Shown here: piece after piece, positions 22,276-36,080 of the stretch
Position numbering within the stretch: position 1 is the stretch's first letter
Layout of the letters: the number at the start of each line of letters is the position of its first letter
Origin: Corythucha ciliata
Lineage: Eukaryota; Arthropoda; Insecta; Hemiptera; Tingidae
DNA length: 64,000 nt
Direction of reading: 5' to 3'
NCBI GenBank assembly: GCA_038030265.1
Contig: CM075937.1
Span: 40,218,198-40,282,197, forward strand
The notes under the pieces: generated by a model
What the model was told of the DNA's origin: nothing
What the model saw: only the letters and a program-made list of their open reading frames with translations
The model's database searches: none
Position numbers and translations under genes: made by a program

Positions 22276-23039
22276 CTGTAAAAAGATGCGAGGGCGGGCG
22301 GGGCGGGGGCGATGGAGAATGAAAAATGATGACAATTTCATGTAGAGGGAGGGCGGGAGTTTGTGTTAAAGCGATGTAGAGGGTATAGGGAGTGATGCGT
22401 GAATGGGTAACATGAAACGTGAAATATGTGACATTACCAGCAACCGTGACACAATTTGACCGGACAATGTTGAGGTTAGAGAAAGGTAGCGCACTAATTA
22501 CGTCAGTCCTAGGCCAGAGAAAGACAGAGAACCGAATACCAAAATCCCTCCCTTTAACCGAGCCCAAAATTTCCAACAAATGGGACGGAAGCAGTGATCC
22601 CCACCATTAATAGCTCGTTCGATAGTCACAGAACATTCCTCTTACGAAAGAGAACCATTTTCACGGCCAACAGTAGCCGTCCACCAAACCCAACACTCCT
22701 TCTCATCGTGATGCCACCGTTATTGACCGCTGCGGTGGATATATGGACATGGAGGCCGCGCAATTGACGGACCTGAAAATCTAGGAAGAGCATCGAACCA
22801 AGCAGACCAACGCAGGGCCCGCTCCGGTGTCGATAACATCTGCCAAAAGCACAAGACAACACGAAACCAGTGGAGAATTTAAGGAGTGGGTTTTGGGGGG
22901 ATTACCCCCCCCCCCCTAAAAGAAGATGGAGTCTATTATTTTTGAAAAAAATAATACTTCATTATTTTTTGAAAAATAAACACGGAGCCCATTACCATTA
23001 AGGCCAATATACGGCAAAAATGTAGAATAAAACGCTTTT

Positions 23040-24420
23040 CAGCCAGCGTTTATTTTGAGGCTGAAATGGTGAAAAATCGCGCTAATTCACGTGAAAAATT
23101 AAGGAAAAGCCTAAAATCGCGACTAAAATTCGGAAAAATCGCTAGTTCGCGGCTAAAATTCGGGAAAATGCTAATTCGCGGATAAAATTGAGAATGACAT
23201 TAATTCGAGGGTTAAATCGAGAAATATTGCTAATTAATGACTGAAATTGGGAAAACTTATAATTTTTGGCTAAAATTAAGAAGTTGAAATTCAGAAAAAT
23301 CGCTAACTAGCGGATGAATTCGAGGAAAAAAGCGAGTTCAGAGCAGCGAAAATTGTGAATAAAACGCTAATTTGCTGGTCTTCGGCTAAGTCCGCGGCTA
23401 AAATTTGAGAAAAGGGCTAATTCGCGGATCAAATTGAGAACAAAACCAATTCGAGGGTTAACTTGAGAAAAGTTGCTAATTAAGGACGAAAATTAGGAAA
23501 ACCCCTAATTTGCGACTAAAATTAAGACAAACTTAACACACAGGTAATCCACGGTTGAAATATAGAAAAATCGCTAACTCGCGGATGAATTTGAGGAAAA
23601 ATTCTAGCGAATATATTGAATAAAACGCTAATTGGCTGCTCTTTGGTCAATTCTTCGGATGAAATTGAGAAGAAACGCTAATAATTAGGGTAAAAAACTT
23701 GAGAAAAAGCTCTAAAAATCGCGGCTAAAATAAAGAAAAATGTTTAAATCGCGGTTGAAATTTAAGAAAAGAGCTCATTCGCGGATCAAATTGTGAAAAA
23801 CACTAATTCCAGGGTTAAATTGAGAAATATCGCTAAGTACATACAAAAATTTTGAAAAACGCGAATTTACGACTGAAATTGAGAAAAATCGCCAATGTGT
23901 GGCCAAAATTGAAAACAAAAACAAAAAACAAAAAACGTTAATTCAAGGTTCGATTGAGAAAAACGCTAATTACCGGATAAATTAGGAAAAACGCTAATTT
24001 GTGGCTAAAATTCCGAAAATAATCGCTAATGGACAGTTGGAATTTATAACAAAAATTAGAAAAATCGAGGATGAATTCGAGAAAAAAAGCGAATTTGGGA
24101 ATACGATTAAGAAAAGGCGCTAATTGACGACTTCTTATGATGGCAACTTCATGGCTAAAATTGAGAAAAAACACTAATTCATGAATACAAGTGAAAAAAG
24201 TCGCTAATTCACAGCTAAAATTGAAAAAAAATTAAAAAATCGCGCCGAAAGTTCAGAAAATCGTTAATTTTCCGGGGGAGAAAACTGCAATTCACTGCTT
24301 ATGCGATCAATGCAACTTTGTGCTAATTTGAGGCTAAAAGTGAAAAAAAATCGCCAATTCACGGCCCCTATACTTGTAATTCTGCTTAAATTAAAAATTA
24401 AGGCCCTGAAATTGCATTTT
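23040..24420 (+). repeat. degenerate array, family A
   Basis: In the Shank intron between exons 6 and 5. Clean stretches near 23100-23200 show units of 29-30 bp (CTAAAATTCGGAAAAATCGC then TAGTTCGCGG). This is the clearest place to measure the family A period. Confidence 0.88.
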
Positions 24421-25185
24421 CGAAGGAGTTAGGACCAAGAAGTCACATTGCCGCGGATATTCGGTTTCCTAGGTATTCGAAAGGCTTCGTTGCTCGCGGT
24501 GGAAGCCGGTGGCTAGCCTGCAGTTGCATCCACTACCACGAAAAAGATCCCAGAACTTATAATTTTGCCTAAGCTAAGTCACAAAACGGCTGTTCGTATT
24601 GGAATTGGCGCAGTCGGGGACGGCTAGCCCCAGGGCCCACACCCACTAAAAAATAACACAATAACACAGGGGAGGGCGCAACACTGCCCCCTCCCCAACC
24701 ACTAAAAAAAAATTCAATTTCACTGAAATTAAGACGTGAAAATCGCAATGTCGCAAATTTTCAGCCACTGTTAAAGCCAAAAGTCGGGGGGGGGGGGAGC
24801 CTTGTCATCCATCCTTCCATGCCACACCGTACGTCACTGCCGGCTATACCGAAGCCCTGGAACTTGCTTTCCGGATATTTAGACCCACAAGTTTCCATTT
24901 CGCGTAGATTTAAAACTTACAATTTCGAAGATGTGTAGCTCCAAATGATGTCTCTCAATTTCAGCTGCGAATGAGAGTCTTCCCTTTAATTCAGCTGCAA
25001 ATTAGCGCCTTTTCTCCATTTTACTGACAAATAATGATCGATTTTCACTGCCTACTTAGTTGTGAATTGAAGATTTTCTCACTTTTTGCCTTGAGTTAGC
25101 GCTTATTCTAAATTTTAGCTGTGAATAAGAACTTTTTTTTTCAATTATAGCCGCGAAGCGTTTTTCTCAATTTTAGCCGACTTGG
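24420..25185. repeat. family C fragment then family A (reversed)
   Basis: 24400-24900 carries the GC-rich family C block (GCGCAGTCGGGGACGGCTAG followed by CACTAAAAAATAAC). From about 24950 family A resumes as its reverse complement. Confidence 0.65.
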
Positions 25186-25429
25186 CAAAAAACTGCCAAA
25201 ACAATACCTTTTTTTGCGGAAAAACAGCTTTTTGGGCAGAATTTTCAAGATCATTTGAGTTTTCAGGAGCAAAATGTTCAGTTTTAAAGCTAATCAGCCC
25301 CCCCCCCCTACCAGCCTTAACGCACATTAATTCATTATTACGCGTGCGAAATAAATTTCGCGAGTTCGACACTACATTATGCCCCAAAGCCCACATTATG
25401 AGGATCATTGGCGGTCACAGAACTAAATT

Positions 25430-26720
25430 TTTCGAGGCTCTTGCTAACTCAACAAGCCAACTTCGCAATATTGGCTCCCTGAATGGCAATTTCGCGGGAG
25501 TTGGCTCATTTAAAAAAAGCCATTTCACAGACTTTGGTCCTTTAATAAATCTATCCTGCGGTCTGGCTTCTTTCGAAGTTCAAATTTCGTGCATTTTTGA
25601 CACATACAGTACCCAATTTCACAGTTTTGACTTAATCAAGAACTAATTTCGCCTTTAGCTCCATGAAAACCCAAACCCAAATTCTATCGATTTAAATAGC
25701 TCTTTCAAAAACAAAATTTTGTGAACTTCACAGATTTTACACGTTTAAAATCAAAACTACTAGGTGTTGGCTCATTTTCAGAAAATTTCACTGAGTCGAC
25801 TGCCTAAAAAACCAAATTTCACTGGATTGACTCCCTAGAAAGCCATTCCGGGAGTTAACAGCCTCTTTCAAAGTCAAAATTTCACTGATTTTGACATGGA
25901 CACAGCCCGATTTCGAGGTTTTGGCTCGTTAAAAAACCAAATCTCGCGAATATTGCACGTTAGAAACCCAATATCTCGGGGTTGGCCCCCTAAAAAAGAC
26001 CAACTCCGTTTCAAAGCATAAATTGTGCAGATTATTGGCACTACACAACCAAATTTCACGTGTTTTGCTCAATCAAAAAGCCAATTTCACTAGATTGAAT
26101 CTCTAAAAACAAATTTCACTGGATTGACTCCCTAAAAACCAATTTCACTGGATTGATTCCCTAAAAATCAAATTTCACGGGCTTGAGAATGGTAACTTTA
26201 AAACAAAATCCATTCCGCGGGTTGGGCTCATTCGAAGACCAAATTTCACAGATTTGACACTTACAGTGTTTCCAATTTGCACAAAATTCTGCATTTGGGC
26301 TGTTCATTTCTACCCGTCCATCCACTCTTAATTAAATCATATGTTACTGGAGAAGACGGGTGGAAAGAATTGCCGCGTTGCAGAATTTCGTGCAAATGGG
26401 AAACGCTATTAAAGAAACCATTTTCACGGTTTTTTTGTTAACGCTTGAACTAATTTTGCCTTAGGCTCCCTAAAAATAAGCAATTCCGCCGATTCGGTTC
26501 TTTCAAAAAAGCCGCTCCGTAAAAAAGTCAACGGATTTCAGACGTTTGAAATCAAAATTTCCATGGTGGTACAATTTCGCTGGACTGTAAAAAAAGAAAG
26601 GACGAAAAAAAAAAAAAAAAAATCAAAATATTTCGCAAATTTTCGCGGGTCTGCCTCCTTTCAAATACAAAATTTCGCAAGGTTAGCCCTCTCAATACCA
26701 ATTTCGCGGGGTTTGCCACT
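25430..26720 (-). repeat. degenerate array, family B (reversed)
   Basis: Units read CCAAATTTCGCGG followed by GTTGGCTC, the reverse complement of family B. Interrupted by the inverted-repeat element at 26268-26404. Confidence 0.82.
26268..26404. mobile_element. MITE-like inverted-repeat element
   Basis: 137 bp. The first ~50 bp (GTTTCCAATTTGCACAAAAT...) are the imperfect reverse complement of the last ~50 (ending TCGTGCAAATGGGAAAC), with a short AT-rich loop. It sits inside a family B array. Target duplications are not clear. Confidence 0.65.
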
Positions 26721-27648
26721 ACTGGGACACCGGTAAATTACCCGCAAAGGCTCCCTACCGAGTACCGACTTGATGCCTTCCTTCTTGACCGTCCCCGCAT
26801 CGGCTCTTTTCAGCCTTTTCAGGTATCCGCACCACAGAACCGCGGCTTTTTATTTTATTCACCAGCTTGTAAAATATGAAGAAGTTCCAAGTTGAAAATA
26901 TCTGCTTACATCAGCTCGAGAAATTAGTGACGCAATCCCCTCCCTTTATCCATTTAAAAACGCAAAAAATAAAAACTTGTTCCAAGACAACGTAATTTTC
27001 TTGTTATGAAAGACGTATTTCTTAATCGCCCGGTCCGTGTTATCTGTCAAAGTAGTATTAATATAAATAAATTCAATAAAATCTTGGAATGGTCTCTCTC
27101 TGGTCCTAATAAAGGAAATGAGGTGATTTACGAGGCGGGGAAAACACGTGCAAATCTCACAGGGGCAACAAAATTGAAAAACCAACACCCGAAGTCCAAC
27201 ATCAGGCCATCCTAAAAGAAATACAATTAAAATAAACCACCACCACCACCATCACCACCAACCTACGAAAAACTAATAAAACTAACTTTACTTGAGGATA
27301 TCAAATCTACTGTAATTGCTAGTTAAAAGTACTTTTCTTTCATGCGGAAAATATGATTTTTACTACGTTTTGGGTCATAAAATTACAAAAGTAAAAGGTT
27401 GGCCAGCACGAGAAAAAAAAAAAGCGAAGGTAAAGCATCAACGAAAATGCCCCGCGGGAAAGGCGTGGGAGTGTTGAAGTTTAATGAAGGCGTGGAACAA
27501 CATTCCACAGAAGAACCGCGTGAATAGTTTAAAGAGAGATAAAACAAAAAAAACAAATTGGAGAAACAAGAGAGAAAAAAAGCTTCGCTTATTCGACACA
27601 AGGCAAGCAACAAGTCGGGAAAAACCAACGTGCAAAGTTCCGACTTAC
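26720..27648. other. Shank intron 5, unique part
   Basis: No array and no supported exon. Contains a short ACC repeat at about 27238-27262. Confidence 0.4.
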
Positions 27649-27910
27649 CGACATTTTCCGGCCTGTGACTTTGAATGACTTCAGCCAGTTCCAAGTTACC
27701 GGCAATGACGGCCACTTGATAGGGCGTTTGATTCGCGTAGTTGAGTGCTTCACGTTGACACCCGCGGAATAGTAGAAGACGAGCGCACGAGTCCTGTGAA
27801 TTGACGGCGCACACGTGAAGCGGCGTGTTGCCCGAGGCGTTTCGCGCGTTCATATCGGCGCCGTAGAAAAGTAGTTGCTCCAAGTGGTGAACAAGGCCGA
27901 TTCGGCATGC
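27649..27910 (-). CDS. Shank: Shank exon 5: last ankyrin repeats
   Basis: Residues 259-345 plus one base. ACRIGLVHHLEQLLFYGADM then NARNASGNTPLHVCAVNSQD and SCARLLLFRG match the Shank ankyrin repeats almost residue for residue; QTPYQVAVIAGNLELAEVIQ ends the last repeat. Each repeat keeps the TPLH-type or equivalent turn. Acceptor CAAATAG, donor GTAAGT. Confidence 0.97.
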
Positions 27911-28020
27911 CTATTTGAAAGGTCGAAATTAAGACAACAAAATTGAAATAAATAACACCAGTAAAAAAAAAGATAAGAAATGTTCGAAGGCTCAAAAAAC
28001 AAATCATTAAATTTTCGAAC

Positions 28021-28340
28021 CTGATGTATTTCCTGCCACCCTTGAAGGTCCTGCGCTCCTATTGTCGCACGGTCATGCAACAGCGACTCACAAAGTAACG
28101 GATCAGTCGGTTGGAGCACGCACCAGTACAACGGCGTGAGACCCTTGCCGTCTTTGTAATTAGGAGACGCTCCCAATTCCATCAGCGTCGTGACAGCCTC
28201 CAGGTTGTTCGATTGCACGGCTTTATGAAGAGCCGTGCATCCCTCTTTTGTTCGATAGTCGAGAAGAGCGCCGCCGTTCACGAGAGCCATAAGCACTTTA
28301 CTCGGTTTCTTGATGGTCACGGCGATGCTCAAAGGGGTTT
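28021..28340 (-). CDS. Shank: Shank exon 4: central ankyrin repeats
   Basis: Residues 152-258. TPLSIAV, then NGGALLDYRTKEGCTALHKA, ELGASPNYKDGKGLTPLYWC and LLHDRATIGAQDLQGWQEIH are successive ankyrin units with canonical TALH and TPLY turns. Ends CAG at donor GTTCGA. Skipping would break frame. Confidence 0.97.
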
Positions 28341-28611
28341 CTAAAATCGAAGAAAGAGAGAAACAAAAGAAAAAAAACGTTTAATTACATTGTCTAATAC
28401 GCAGGAATCAGGGCTTGAAAAAAGTTTTTTTTTTCACTTTACGATAAAAAGTTTGAAATTCAATTAAATAAAAAAAAGTTCTAATAATTTCATCCCCGTG
28501 TGCTATTTTCCGTTTCCTGTAGCAAAACGGTCCAGTATAGGAGTACAGGTGAGTGGCACTGTGTGCTCGTGGGGAGGGGAGAGGAGGGAGGACACGTCGT
28601 TATGTAATTAC

Positions 28612-28792
28612 CTCCGGTTTCCTGACAGTGGAAATTGGGGTCCAACCCCTTCGAGCACATTTTCGTCACCTTTTCCACTTGATTATTCGACACATAGTCG
28701 AGAAATCGACGAAGATTCGTACGAGTGTGAAGGGCTTTGAGTTGTTTCTCGTCCAAAGTCAATTGTTTGTAGACGCGACGTTTATACTTGAG
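28612..28792 (-). CDS. Shank: Shank exon 3: SPN end, first ankyrin repeat
   Basis: Residues 92-151. LKYKRRVYKQLTLDEKQLKA then LHTRTNLRRFLDYV is the linker and first repeat seen in all Shank proteins, and KGLDPNFHC is the first repeat's turn. Acceptor TATGTTTCAG, one base over at donor GTAATT. The junction with exon 2 gives GYLE|LKYKRRVY, matching YLEFRYKRRVY of vertebrate Shank. Confidence 0.97.
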
Positions 28793-29029
28793 CTGAAACA
28801 TAACAGAAAATAGCAATCATTTTTATGGGTAACAAAGGTTGAAAAAGTTATGAAAATAAGCAAATGGAGGGATTAGTCCACACAATAAAACAACGATTTT
28901 TCTACGATCAATAAGGAGACACGTTTTACACGAGCAGTAGCAATAGGTTTAGTAGACCACGGAATTGTCTACGCTGTGTAATTCCCCCACCACTGTGCAC
29001 GTCATATGACGCGATTCGCCATCAATGGC

Positions 29030-30480
29030 GCATTTCCTCACTGGTAATAAATCCCTAAAGATATATTTTATGAATCATCCAGCCCACAAAAAACAATTGC
29101 AAAACATGAAATTTCACGGATACTTAGTTCCTAAGCGTGCCGATTCACTGATATTTAGCTCCGAAAAATGTAATTTTACAGGTATTCATCAGTTTCAGGG
29201 CGCTCTCGAGGCTAGCTGGACCGCGCGGGGTCCACGGCCACTAAAAAAAAAAGTACCGAAATATGCCATTTTCACTTGCATTTGCATCACCGAAAACTTG
29301 CATTTTCACAAAATTCAAGACCTGAAATTTGCAATGCCACGGATATTCAGCCGCTACACTTGTAATTTCGCTCACATTTGGACCCCAACATTCAAACTCA
29401 TAAACATTTAGCTCTAAATATTTCAATTACACGGCCATTCGTCTGCCATTCGTCGGGACCGGATTGCCCAAGGCCCTTCCTAGAGCCAGAAAATTGCTAT
29501 TTCACGAAATTATAGACACCAAACTTGCAATTTTAAGAATATTCAGCAAGAAAAAAAAACTTCCAGTTTCCAGGATGTTTAGCTACAAAATGTTGCAAAT
29601 TTGCGCCTATTCCCCAGAATTTTGGCGAAGATAAGAGCACTAAGACCGCATTCCATGGTTACAAAAAACAAGTCCGAAATTTCTAGTTTCGCGAAAAAAA
29701 AAAGACCTGAAACTTACAATATCGAAAAATAAAAACAGAAAACTAGCAACTTCACTAATATTTGTACCCGAAACTTGCAATTTTGCGGAGGGGCAGAACC
29801 CAGAAACAAACGATTTTTTCAAATATTTTTAACCGAGTGATGATAATTTCGTGGCAATATACGCCAGGCTTTGGCTGCTGTCGGGGCTGGTTAACCCGGG
29901 TGCCTCGGCGATGAAAAAAAGGTAAACTGCGCGAAAATAAAGACCATCGACTTGCAATTTCGCGACAATATAAAGGCGAGCAACTGCGATTGTTCAACCA
30001 AGGAACTTTTAATTTCACGAATATCTAAAAATATCTCCTAAATGTTGCAATTTCGTGACTATACGTCTATACTTTGGCCGGTGTCATGGTCGGCTTCCCA
30101 GGGTTGGCGGATTCCACGGTCACAGAAAAAAAAGTCTCGAAAACTTGCAATTCCAGGAAAACCCATGAACTCAAAATTTTTAGAATACTTATTCAGACCA
30201 TAAATGTACAATTTCACAGATATTCAGCTCCGATCGACCTAATTTTGCGGCTATTCATACAGCTTTGTGTGCTATCTGAATCGGCCAGGCCGAACTCCTC
30301 GCTCGCTATTCAGAAAAAGGGCCCCGGAACTTGCCCTTTCGCGACAGTAAAGTCAGAAACGTCCTATTTCACTGATATTCGGACCCAAAACATTACAATT
30401 TTGTAGATTTTCATCTACGAATATATACATTTGGCGGCGACTATAGTTAATTGCCAAATGAAATCCAGCAGCTTTTTAGT
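29030..30480. repeat. degenerate array, family C, with higher-order block
   Basis: Units of roughly 36 bp built on CTTGCAATTTCGCGAATATT and a linker, interspersed with a longer GC-rich block (CTGTCGGGGCTGGTTAACCC-type, ending CACTAAAAAAAA). The block recurs near 29215, 29440, 29880, 30070 and 30280. Confidence 0.8.
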
Positions 30481-31119
30481 CATAGTTGTCTGCTAAGTCA
30501 TTTTATAGCCAAGCCAATCAGGTTATGGGATCTAAATTTGCAGATTTCTTCCTGAACCGTCAGTCTTAGGGGGAGAGGGGTTGCAATTGTCAGTTCCCAA
30601 GCGACTTTTTCTTTTGCCGGAAATTGGCAAAAATCAAGGTTTTGGCCAAAATTGACAGTATTTCCACGAAAGAGAGCAAATTTTGCAGCGGAAAATCTGT
30701 TTCTAGGGCGAAATTTCAAGATTTTGAAGTATTCTATTTAAAATTTGTTATTTTAAAAGACTTTTTTAGAAATTTGACGTGCAAGTATTGCCATTGCAAA
30801 AGAGGGTCCACCACTTTTGCTATTCCCCTCGGAAATTTTCTCATTCGGGAGCTTTCATTGAGACGCACTTAGTTTCTCGTAAGTGTTATCCACGTGACAA
30901 CCATTTTAATTGTGAATTTTTGATAGGATAACGCCGTGTTAAAATTAAAACACACCTTCGTATCTGCCCCCCCCCCCCCTGTGCGCTTTGTGACAATGAA
31001 AATAACCAGGCTATAAGAGCGACGCAACGCTGAAAGCTTTTACAATAGGTCGTATCACACTTACAGATCAAATTACAGCCACCACAGGTCTGACTACTTG
31101 TAAAAACAAAATTTTGCGA

Positions 31120-32270
31120 GTGTGGCCCTCTCGACAAGTCAATTTTATGGGTGCGGATTTAATGAATGAAATTTCGGAGTGCTGGCTTGTCAAAAAACCA
31201 ATTTCACGTGATTGGCTCATCAAAGCTGGTTTGGCCTTCTGAAAAAGTCATTTTGTTGGGTTCAACATCTTAAAAAAATAACCAGATTGAATTTAGAAAA
31301 ATGGCCAGTTCATCGATGGGGAATTTTGTTGTGGTCATTTTAAGCCATCATGAGAGGAAATTGGACTAAAATTCTGATAGGAGATAGGTTTGGGGCAAAA
31401 AAAGAGCTGAAACGCATTCCAAACCTTAGCAACTGTACGCTCAACAAATCTTAATCAAATTTTAGCAGCGTCTTCTAGACCCTGCTAACCTAGATGACGA
31501 TTTTGAACGATCGATCATCAAATTTTATAATATTCTCTTGGAATTATAAGGGTCCAACCATTTTTACTTCGAACACATTTGTTTTAGTAGCTTCCAAATC
31601 ACTCAAACAATCGTTTTCAAATTTTACGGTGTACATCTAGACATGAAGACACAACTTTTGAGCCATCACTCGTCCAGATCTGTCGAGAAAAAAGTGGACG
31701 ACGGACGGACGACAGACGCCATACTGAAAATCGAGATTTAGGCCTTTTCGGGGTCCATGAACACGAATCTGGTGTCAGCTAATTTTTTTTTGCCATTACC
31801 AAACTTCCTCCCCTACGGGAACATGGAAGTAAAATCAAATTTTTGTAGACTTTTCAGTTTAAAAAACAGTAGCATGGGGCTAAAATAACAACAAAAATTT
31901 TGGCCGACACAAATGGCCTATTCCCCGGGTCTGGCTCCTTTCAAATAAAAAAATTCACGAGTTCGGCCCTCTCAATACCAATTCCGAGGGGTTAGATAAA
32001 TGAAAAAACAAAATTTCGTGGGGTTAGCTCATCCAAGAAGGCAATTTCACTGCATGAACTACAAAATTTCACGCGTTTAAAAACTATTTTGTTGACTTGA
32101 CTCGTTAAAAAATAATAATTGCGTGGGCTTATAGCGCTTTCAAACCCCATATTTCGCGGATCTGGTGCTTTCGAAAACCAACCTCACTGGTTTCGTCTCT
32201 TCAATTGCGAAATTTCTCGGGTTTGGCTCATTTTCAACCCAATCTTGAGACATATTGAGAGACATAGGGC
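31120..32270 (-). repeat. degenerate array, family B (reversed), with breaks
   Basis: Reversed family B units flank unique sequence (31300-31660) and the dispersed repeat at 31661-31835. Confidence 0.7.
31661..31835 (+). repeat. dispersed repeat, copy 2
   Basis: Second copy of the repeat at 4746-4930, same orientation, about 175 bp. It differs mainly by a GGAC duplication and a shorter T spacer. A weaker third piece (CCAAATTTCATTCCCTAGGG then AAACATGGAAGTGAAAA) lies at about 44358-44394. Confidence 0.75.
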
Positions 32271-32469
32271 CAGCCAGTAAGAAAGAAGGCCCTTGAGACA
32301 TGTGCCCCCTCACGACTGTGGGGCGGTATAATCGAGTCTTGTCCCCCTTGGAAAAATTTCTAGATCCGGCACTGTTGTACACAGATTATTCGATGAGACA
32401 TCGCTTTAGTGATTGGCGGTGAGGGTTTCTGGATCACGGGGCAAAACAAAGCCCCGCGGAGGAGCGAAA

Positions 32470-33090
32470 AATACGGAAACTGGGGTTTGTAAGAGCCGAA
32501 ACAACGTAATTTGGTGATCGGTTCAGCAGAATCCATGAGCTTTGTTTTTGAACGAGCCACATTAGTTTTTCGAATCAGCCAAACCTGCGAAAATGATTTT
32601 AGAAAAAGCTTAAAGCCACGAACTTTGGTTTTTGGTGAAAATACCTGAAATTGGAGTTGGAAATAGCAAAATCCATGAAAATTGGATTCGGAGAAATTGG
32701 GGTTTGTAGGAGCTTAATCCGCGACAGTGGGTTATATGTGTAGAAATAGAAAATCCACGGGAAAGTCGGGGTTTGATACATCCAAAATAACGAAATTTAT
32801 GGCTGTGAACGAGCCAAACTACGAATGAACCAAATGTCAGAAACTGACTTTTGAAAGGAGCTGAACAAAATTTGGTTTTTGACTGTGCGAAAATCCCCTA
32901 ATTGGGTTTTCAAAGAGCCAAATTCACGATTTAAAAGAGCGAAAGTCCGCAAAATTGATCGGTTTAAAACGAGTAATATCCGTATTTTACCGCCTTTGAA
33001 GACGGAAATTTGGTATTGACAGAGCGAAAATCCACAAAACTGGTGGTTGCAAGAGCGAAATTGACGAAATATAGTTTGTGAACGCGTCAT
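32470..33090 (+). repeat. degenerate array, family B
   Basis: Plus-oriented family B units in Shank intron 2. Confidence 0.75.
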
Positions 33091-36080
33091 GAGGTCGTCA
33101 CAAGACGGTGGTTGACGGCAGTGCATGCTCTGCCACAAGACTACCTCAGTTTACGCTGGCACGTCCATCCCGAGTTAGTCGTCATCAACCTTGAACCCGG
33201 TAGCATCCGAGCCATTCAGGCGTGTGAGCTTCACACGCGGCGGCCCCTTCCCCCCCCCCCCATCCACTTTGGTTTGGGATATTTAGAAATTCCAAATACC
33301 TGCGATTACAGCCAGTACGAAACCCCGTTGCCACTATAAAACACTGCCTGATGGAGTGAGCTACAACCAAATACGGAACACCTCGACTACGACATGATTC
33401 CACCTGTTCACAACCGACTTTCATGGTCCGATCGATCGTTCCATAGTCATTCGTCAGAGCACCTGCCGTTTACAGGCGCAGATCCAAGTGCCTGTCACGT
33501 TTCTTTCCAGCCTGAAGCCTTTTATATAAATCCCGGGTAACAGAATATTCGACTGAATAAAAGGTAAACCGCAAGCATTGCTGAATGAGCATGAAACTAC
33601 CAGTTGCAACTGTCAATTGAATCAAAACAGTGGATTTTTCGACGCTAACGAAACCGCAATTTAGCCACCAAAGAGCACGCTCGCGGACGTTCTTCTGTCC
33701 AGACACAATAAAACATGGCAATGGAGTTAGTTGGTCAATATATGTTGATTTCTCTCTGTCTCTCTTTGACCGTTGAGCGTGTTGTTTGAATAATGGGCGC
33801 ATCATTGCGAGCCCAGACAGCCAATTTCCTAGTAGAAGGAGGACCATGGGTGAATTTTACAGTTTCTTGACCATTTTATGGGTTTCCCCCCTTTGGACCA
33901 TGGTAATTTGTTGCGCCCCCCCCCCGCATCCTCACCAATTGAATTAATTCTATTAGGAAAATGTAATTGGGGGTTTAAAACCAACTTGTGTATTAGTTTA
34001 AAACCCGAATCCACGAAAAGCTACGTTTTTGGTCAAACGTTTTGTCACGAACCAGTTTTTGACCACTTGCTCACGACCCAATATCGTCCCGACCCCACAT
34101 CAAGTCCAAATTTTCCAGTACTGAAAATGAAACTGCGTATCGTGGGGTTTCACGACTAAGTGGATCCAAAAATTGAAAGGAATTTTCGACCAGATGAGCC
34201 GTCGACGGGCCATGTGATTCCGGCTTTTTTGGTCATGGAAGAGCCTCAATGCTGGCGGATCTGGTTGGAGAAAATCTGCTGAAGTCGCCACAACAACGCG
34301 AATTCGGTACTCATTTATGGTCATTTTTAACGAGGCCCGACGTCATTTCTCGGTGAGTTTTGCCATTCAGCATTGATGGACTCATTTGACGTACCGCCTC
34401 GTAATTGGCACATTTTTCGCGCGCTCCCGAACTCCCGCAAACAGGGAGCCATCGCGACAGCCCTGAAGTCCACGAGAGGAAGATTCTCGCCTGTGACTTC
34501 GTCGATAGGCCATTCTAGAATCGAGACCTGCCGAAAACACGAAACTGTCATTTCGTCCAGTTCAAGGACGGCGGCGTCCACATAATTTCGATTGGCCATT
34601 GTTATGGATATATGGATTGATGGACACACAAATTACGTCTGGCTGAAGCCGGCCAATTCTTATAAAATGATTATAAATGAGAAGGCTATAACCATGTAGA
34701 TGATGTTTGGCGTCGTAGGGACAAGAGCTACAAAACAAAAGAGGGGGGGGGGTGTCCTACTGAACGAACCTCTTGAAGATCACCATGTATTTGATTAACC
34801 AAAAGAAACCTATAGGTAAGTAACGAATTTTATGTGACAGAGCGGTAGCCACGTGAACACGTATCTTGAATCCGTTCGCTTGCATAAAGTATTCACTCGC
34901 CTCATTGAATTCCCCCCCCCCCCTACTAACCAGTTCCTCAACCCAAACAGACACTCTACGTAAAAGAAGTTCCTGAGTTGGAAATACTAAACAAGCGAGT
35001 CCCCGTAGGGAATAACACTTGTTAACCGGTAAAGAGGAAAAAAAAGGGTGAAAAGTCGGACAAATTGCACTGATTCACCGCAGTTTATCCCACAAGAGCT
35101 CAGCGGAAAGTTCCTCCTGTCCCATTTATTATTATTATCCAAAAGAGAAGGGGTTCATAAATCAATAAACACGATTTTCTTTGTTAATAAAGGATTTTTC
35201 CCTTGGTAGGAAACCACGCCTATAAGACGGTGTAGTCGAGTAGGAGGGGCAAGGAAACACCCCTCACACCCGTTTCTTCTTCCAATACAAAAAGTTTTTT
35301 CTTTTGTCCATGAAAAGCCTCCCGTCCCTCTTCTTTACTGTTAACCTGTGGAAACAGACGCCTACATCACGAGAAAAACCTTACCGCGGCTCCCCCCCCC
35401 CCTACAACCAACCCATCAGAACATAGCACAACCGATAAGAGGAACCTGTTGCTCTGTTAGTATTGTACATGGTGACGGAGGGGGCTAGAGGAGGGATGAA
35501 TTGCTGAGCAAACGCTTAGCCGATACGTAAATACCCTCCGCCCCACCGATCCACCTATCTTAACAACCTCTATCACTCTAAACTAAAATATCATTATTTG
35601 AGGCACGGGAAAAAGTGAAAAGAGTAGGTATAAAAGGGTGAAAAAAAGATGATCCGGGAAGCCTTTGATGGGTTTTTAAATGGGTATTATCTTATCTACA
35701 AGTCAAGTTTAACGTGAAAGAGCAATAGATTATCCCCCCCCCCACCAACCACTTATTGCTTTATGGAATGTCAACACTTACCAATCAATTGTTTTATCGT
35801 AGTTATCTGAATTCAATAAAATTAACTCACTTCAACACGCGATAGTGGACAGCGAATTGACTTATACGGTGGAAAGTGATGGAATGAGAAAGACAAAAAA
35901 AGAAAACAGGCAGAGAAAATCCCCCCTCCCGAAGCACACGACGAATAATTAACCACCTCGCATTAATTAAATAAGCTCACACTATCCGAACGGGGCGAAT
36001 TTTTAAAAAGGATAACGAGTTTTTATAGCGCAAACTTTGTATAATTGGTCAATATAAAAGGATGGGGGGGAAGGACTCAC
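33090..36080. other. Shank intron 2, unique region
   Basis: Largely free of arrays. A minus-strand frame with ATG at 34599 (MANRNYVDAAVLELDEMTVS) runs about 90 codons to 34327 and another lies just beyond (34324-34100). Composition is protein-like, but there is no recognised domain and no splice evidence. C and G runs at about 33250, 33917, 34742, 34911, 35394 and 35733. Confidence 0.35.
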
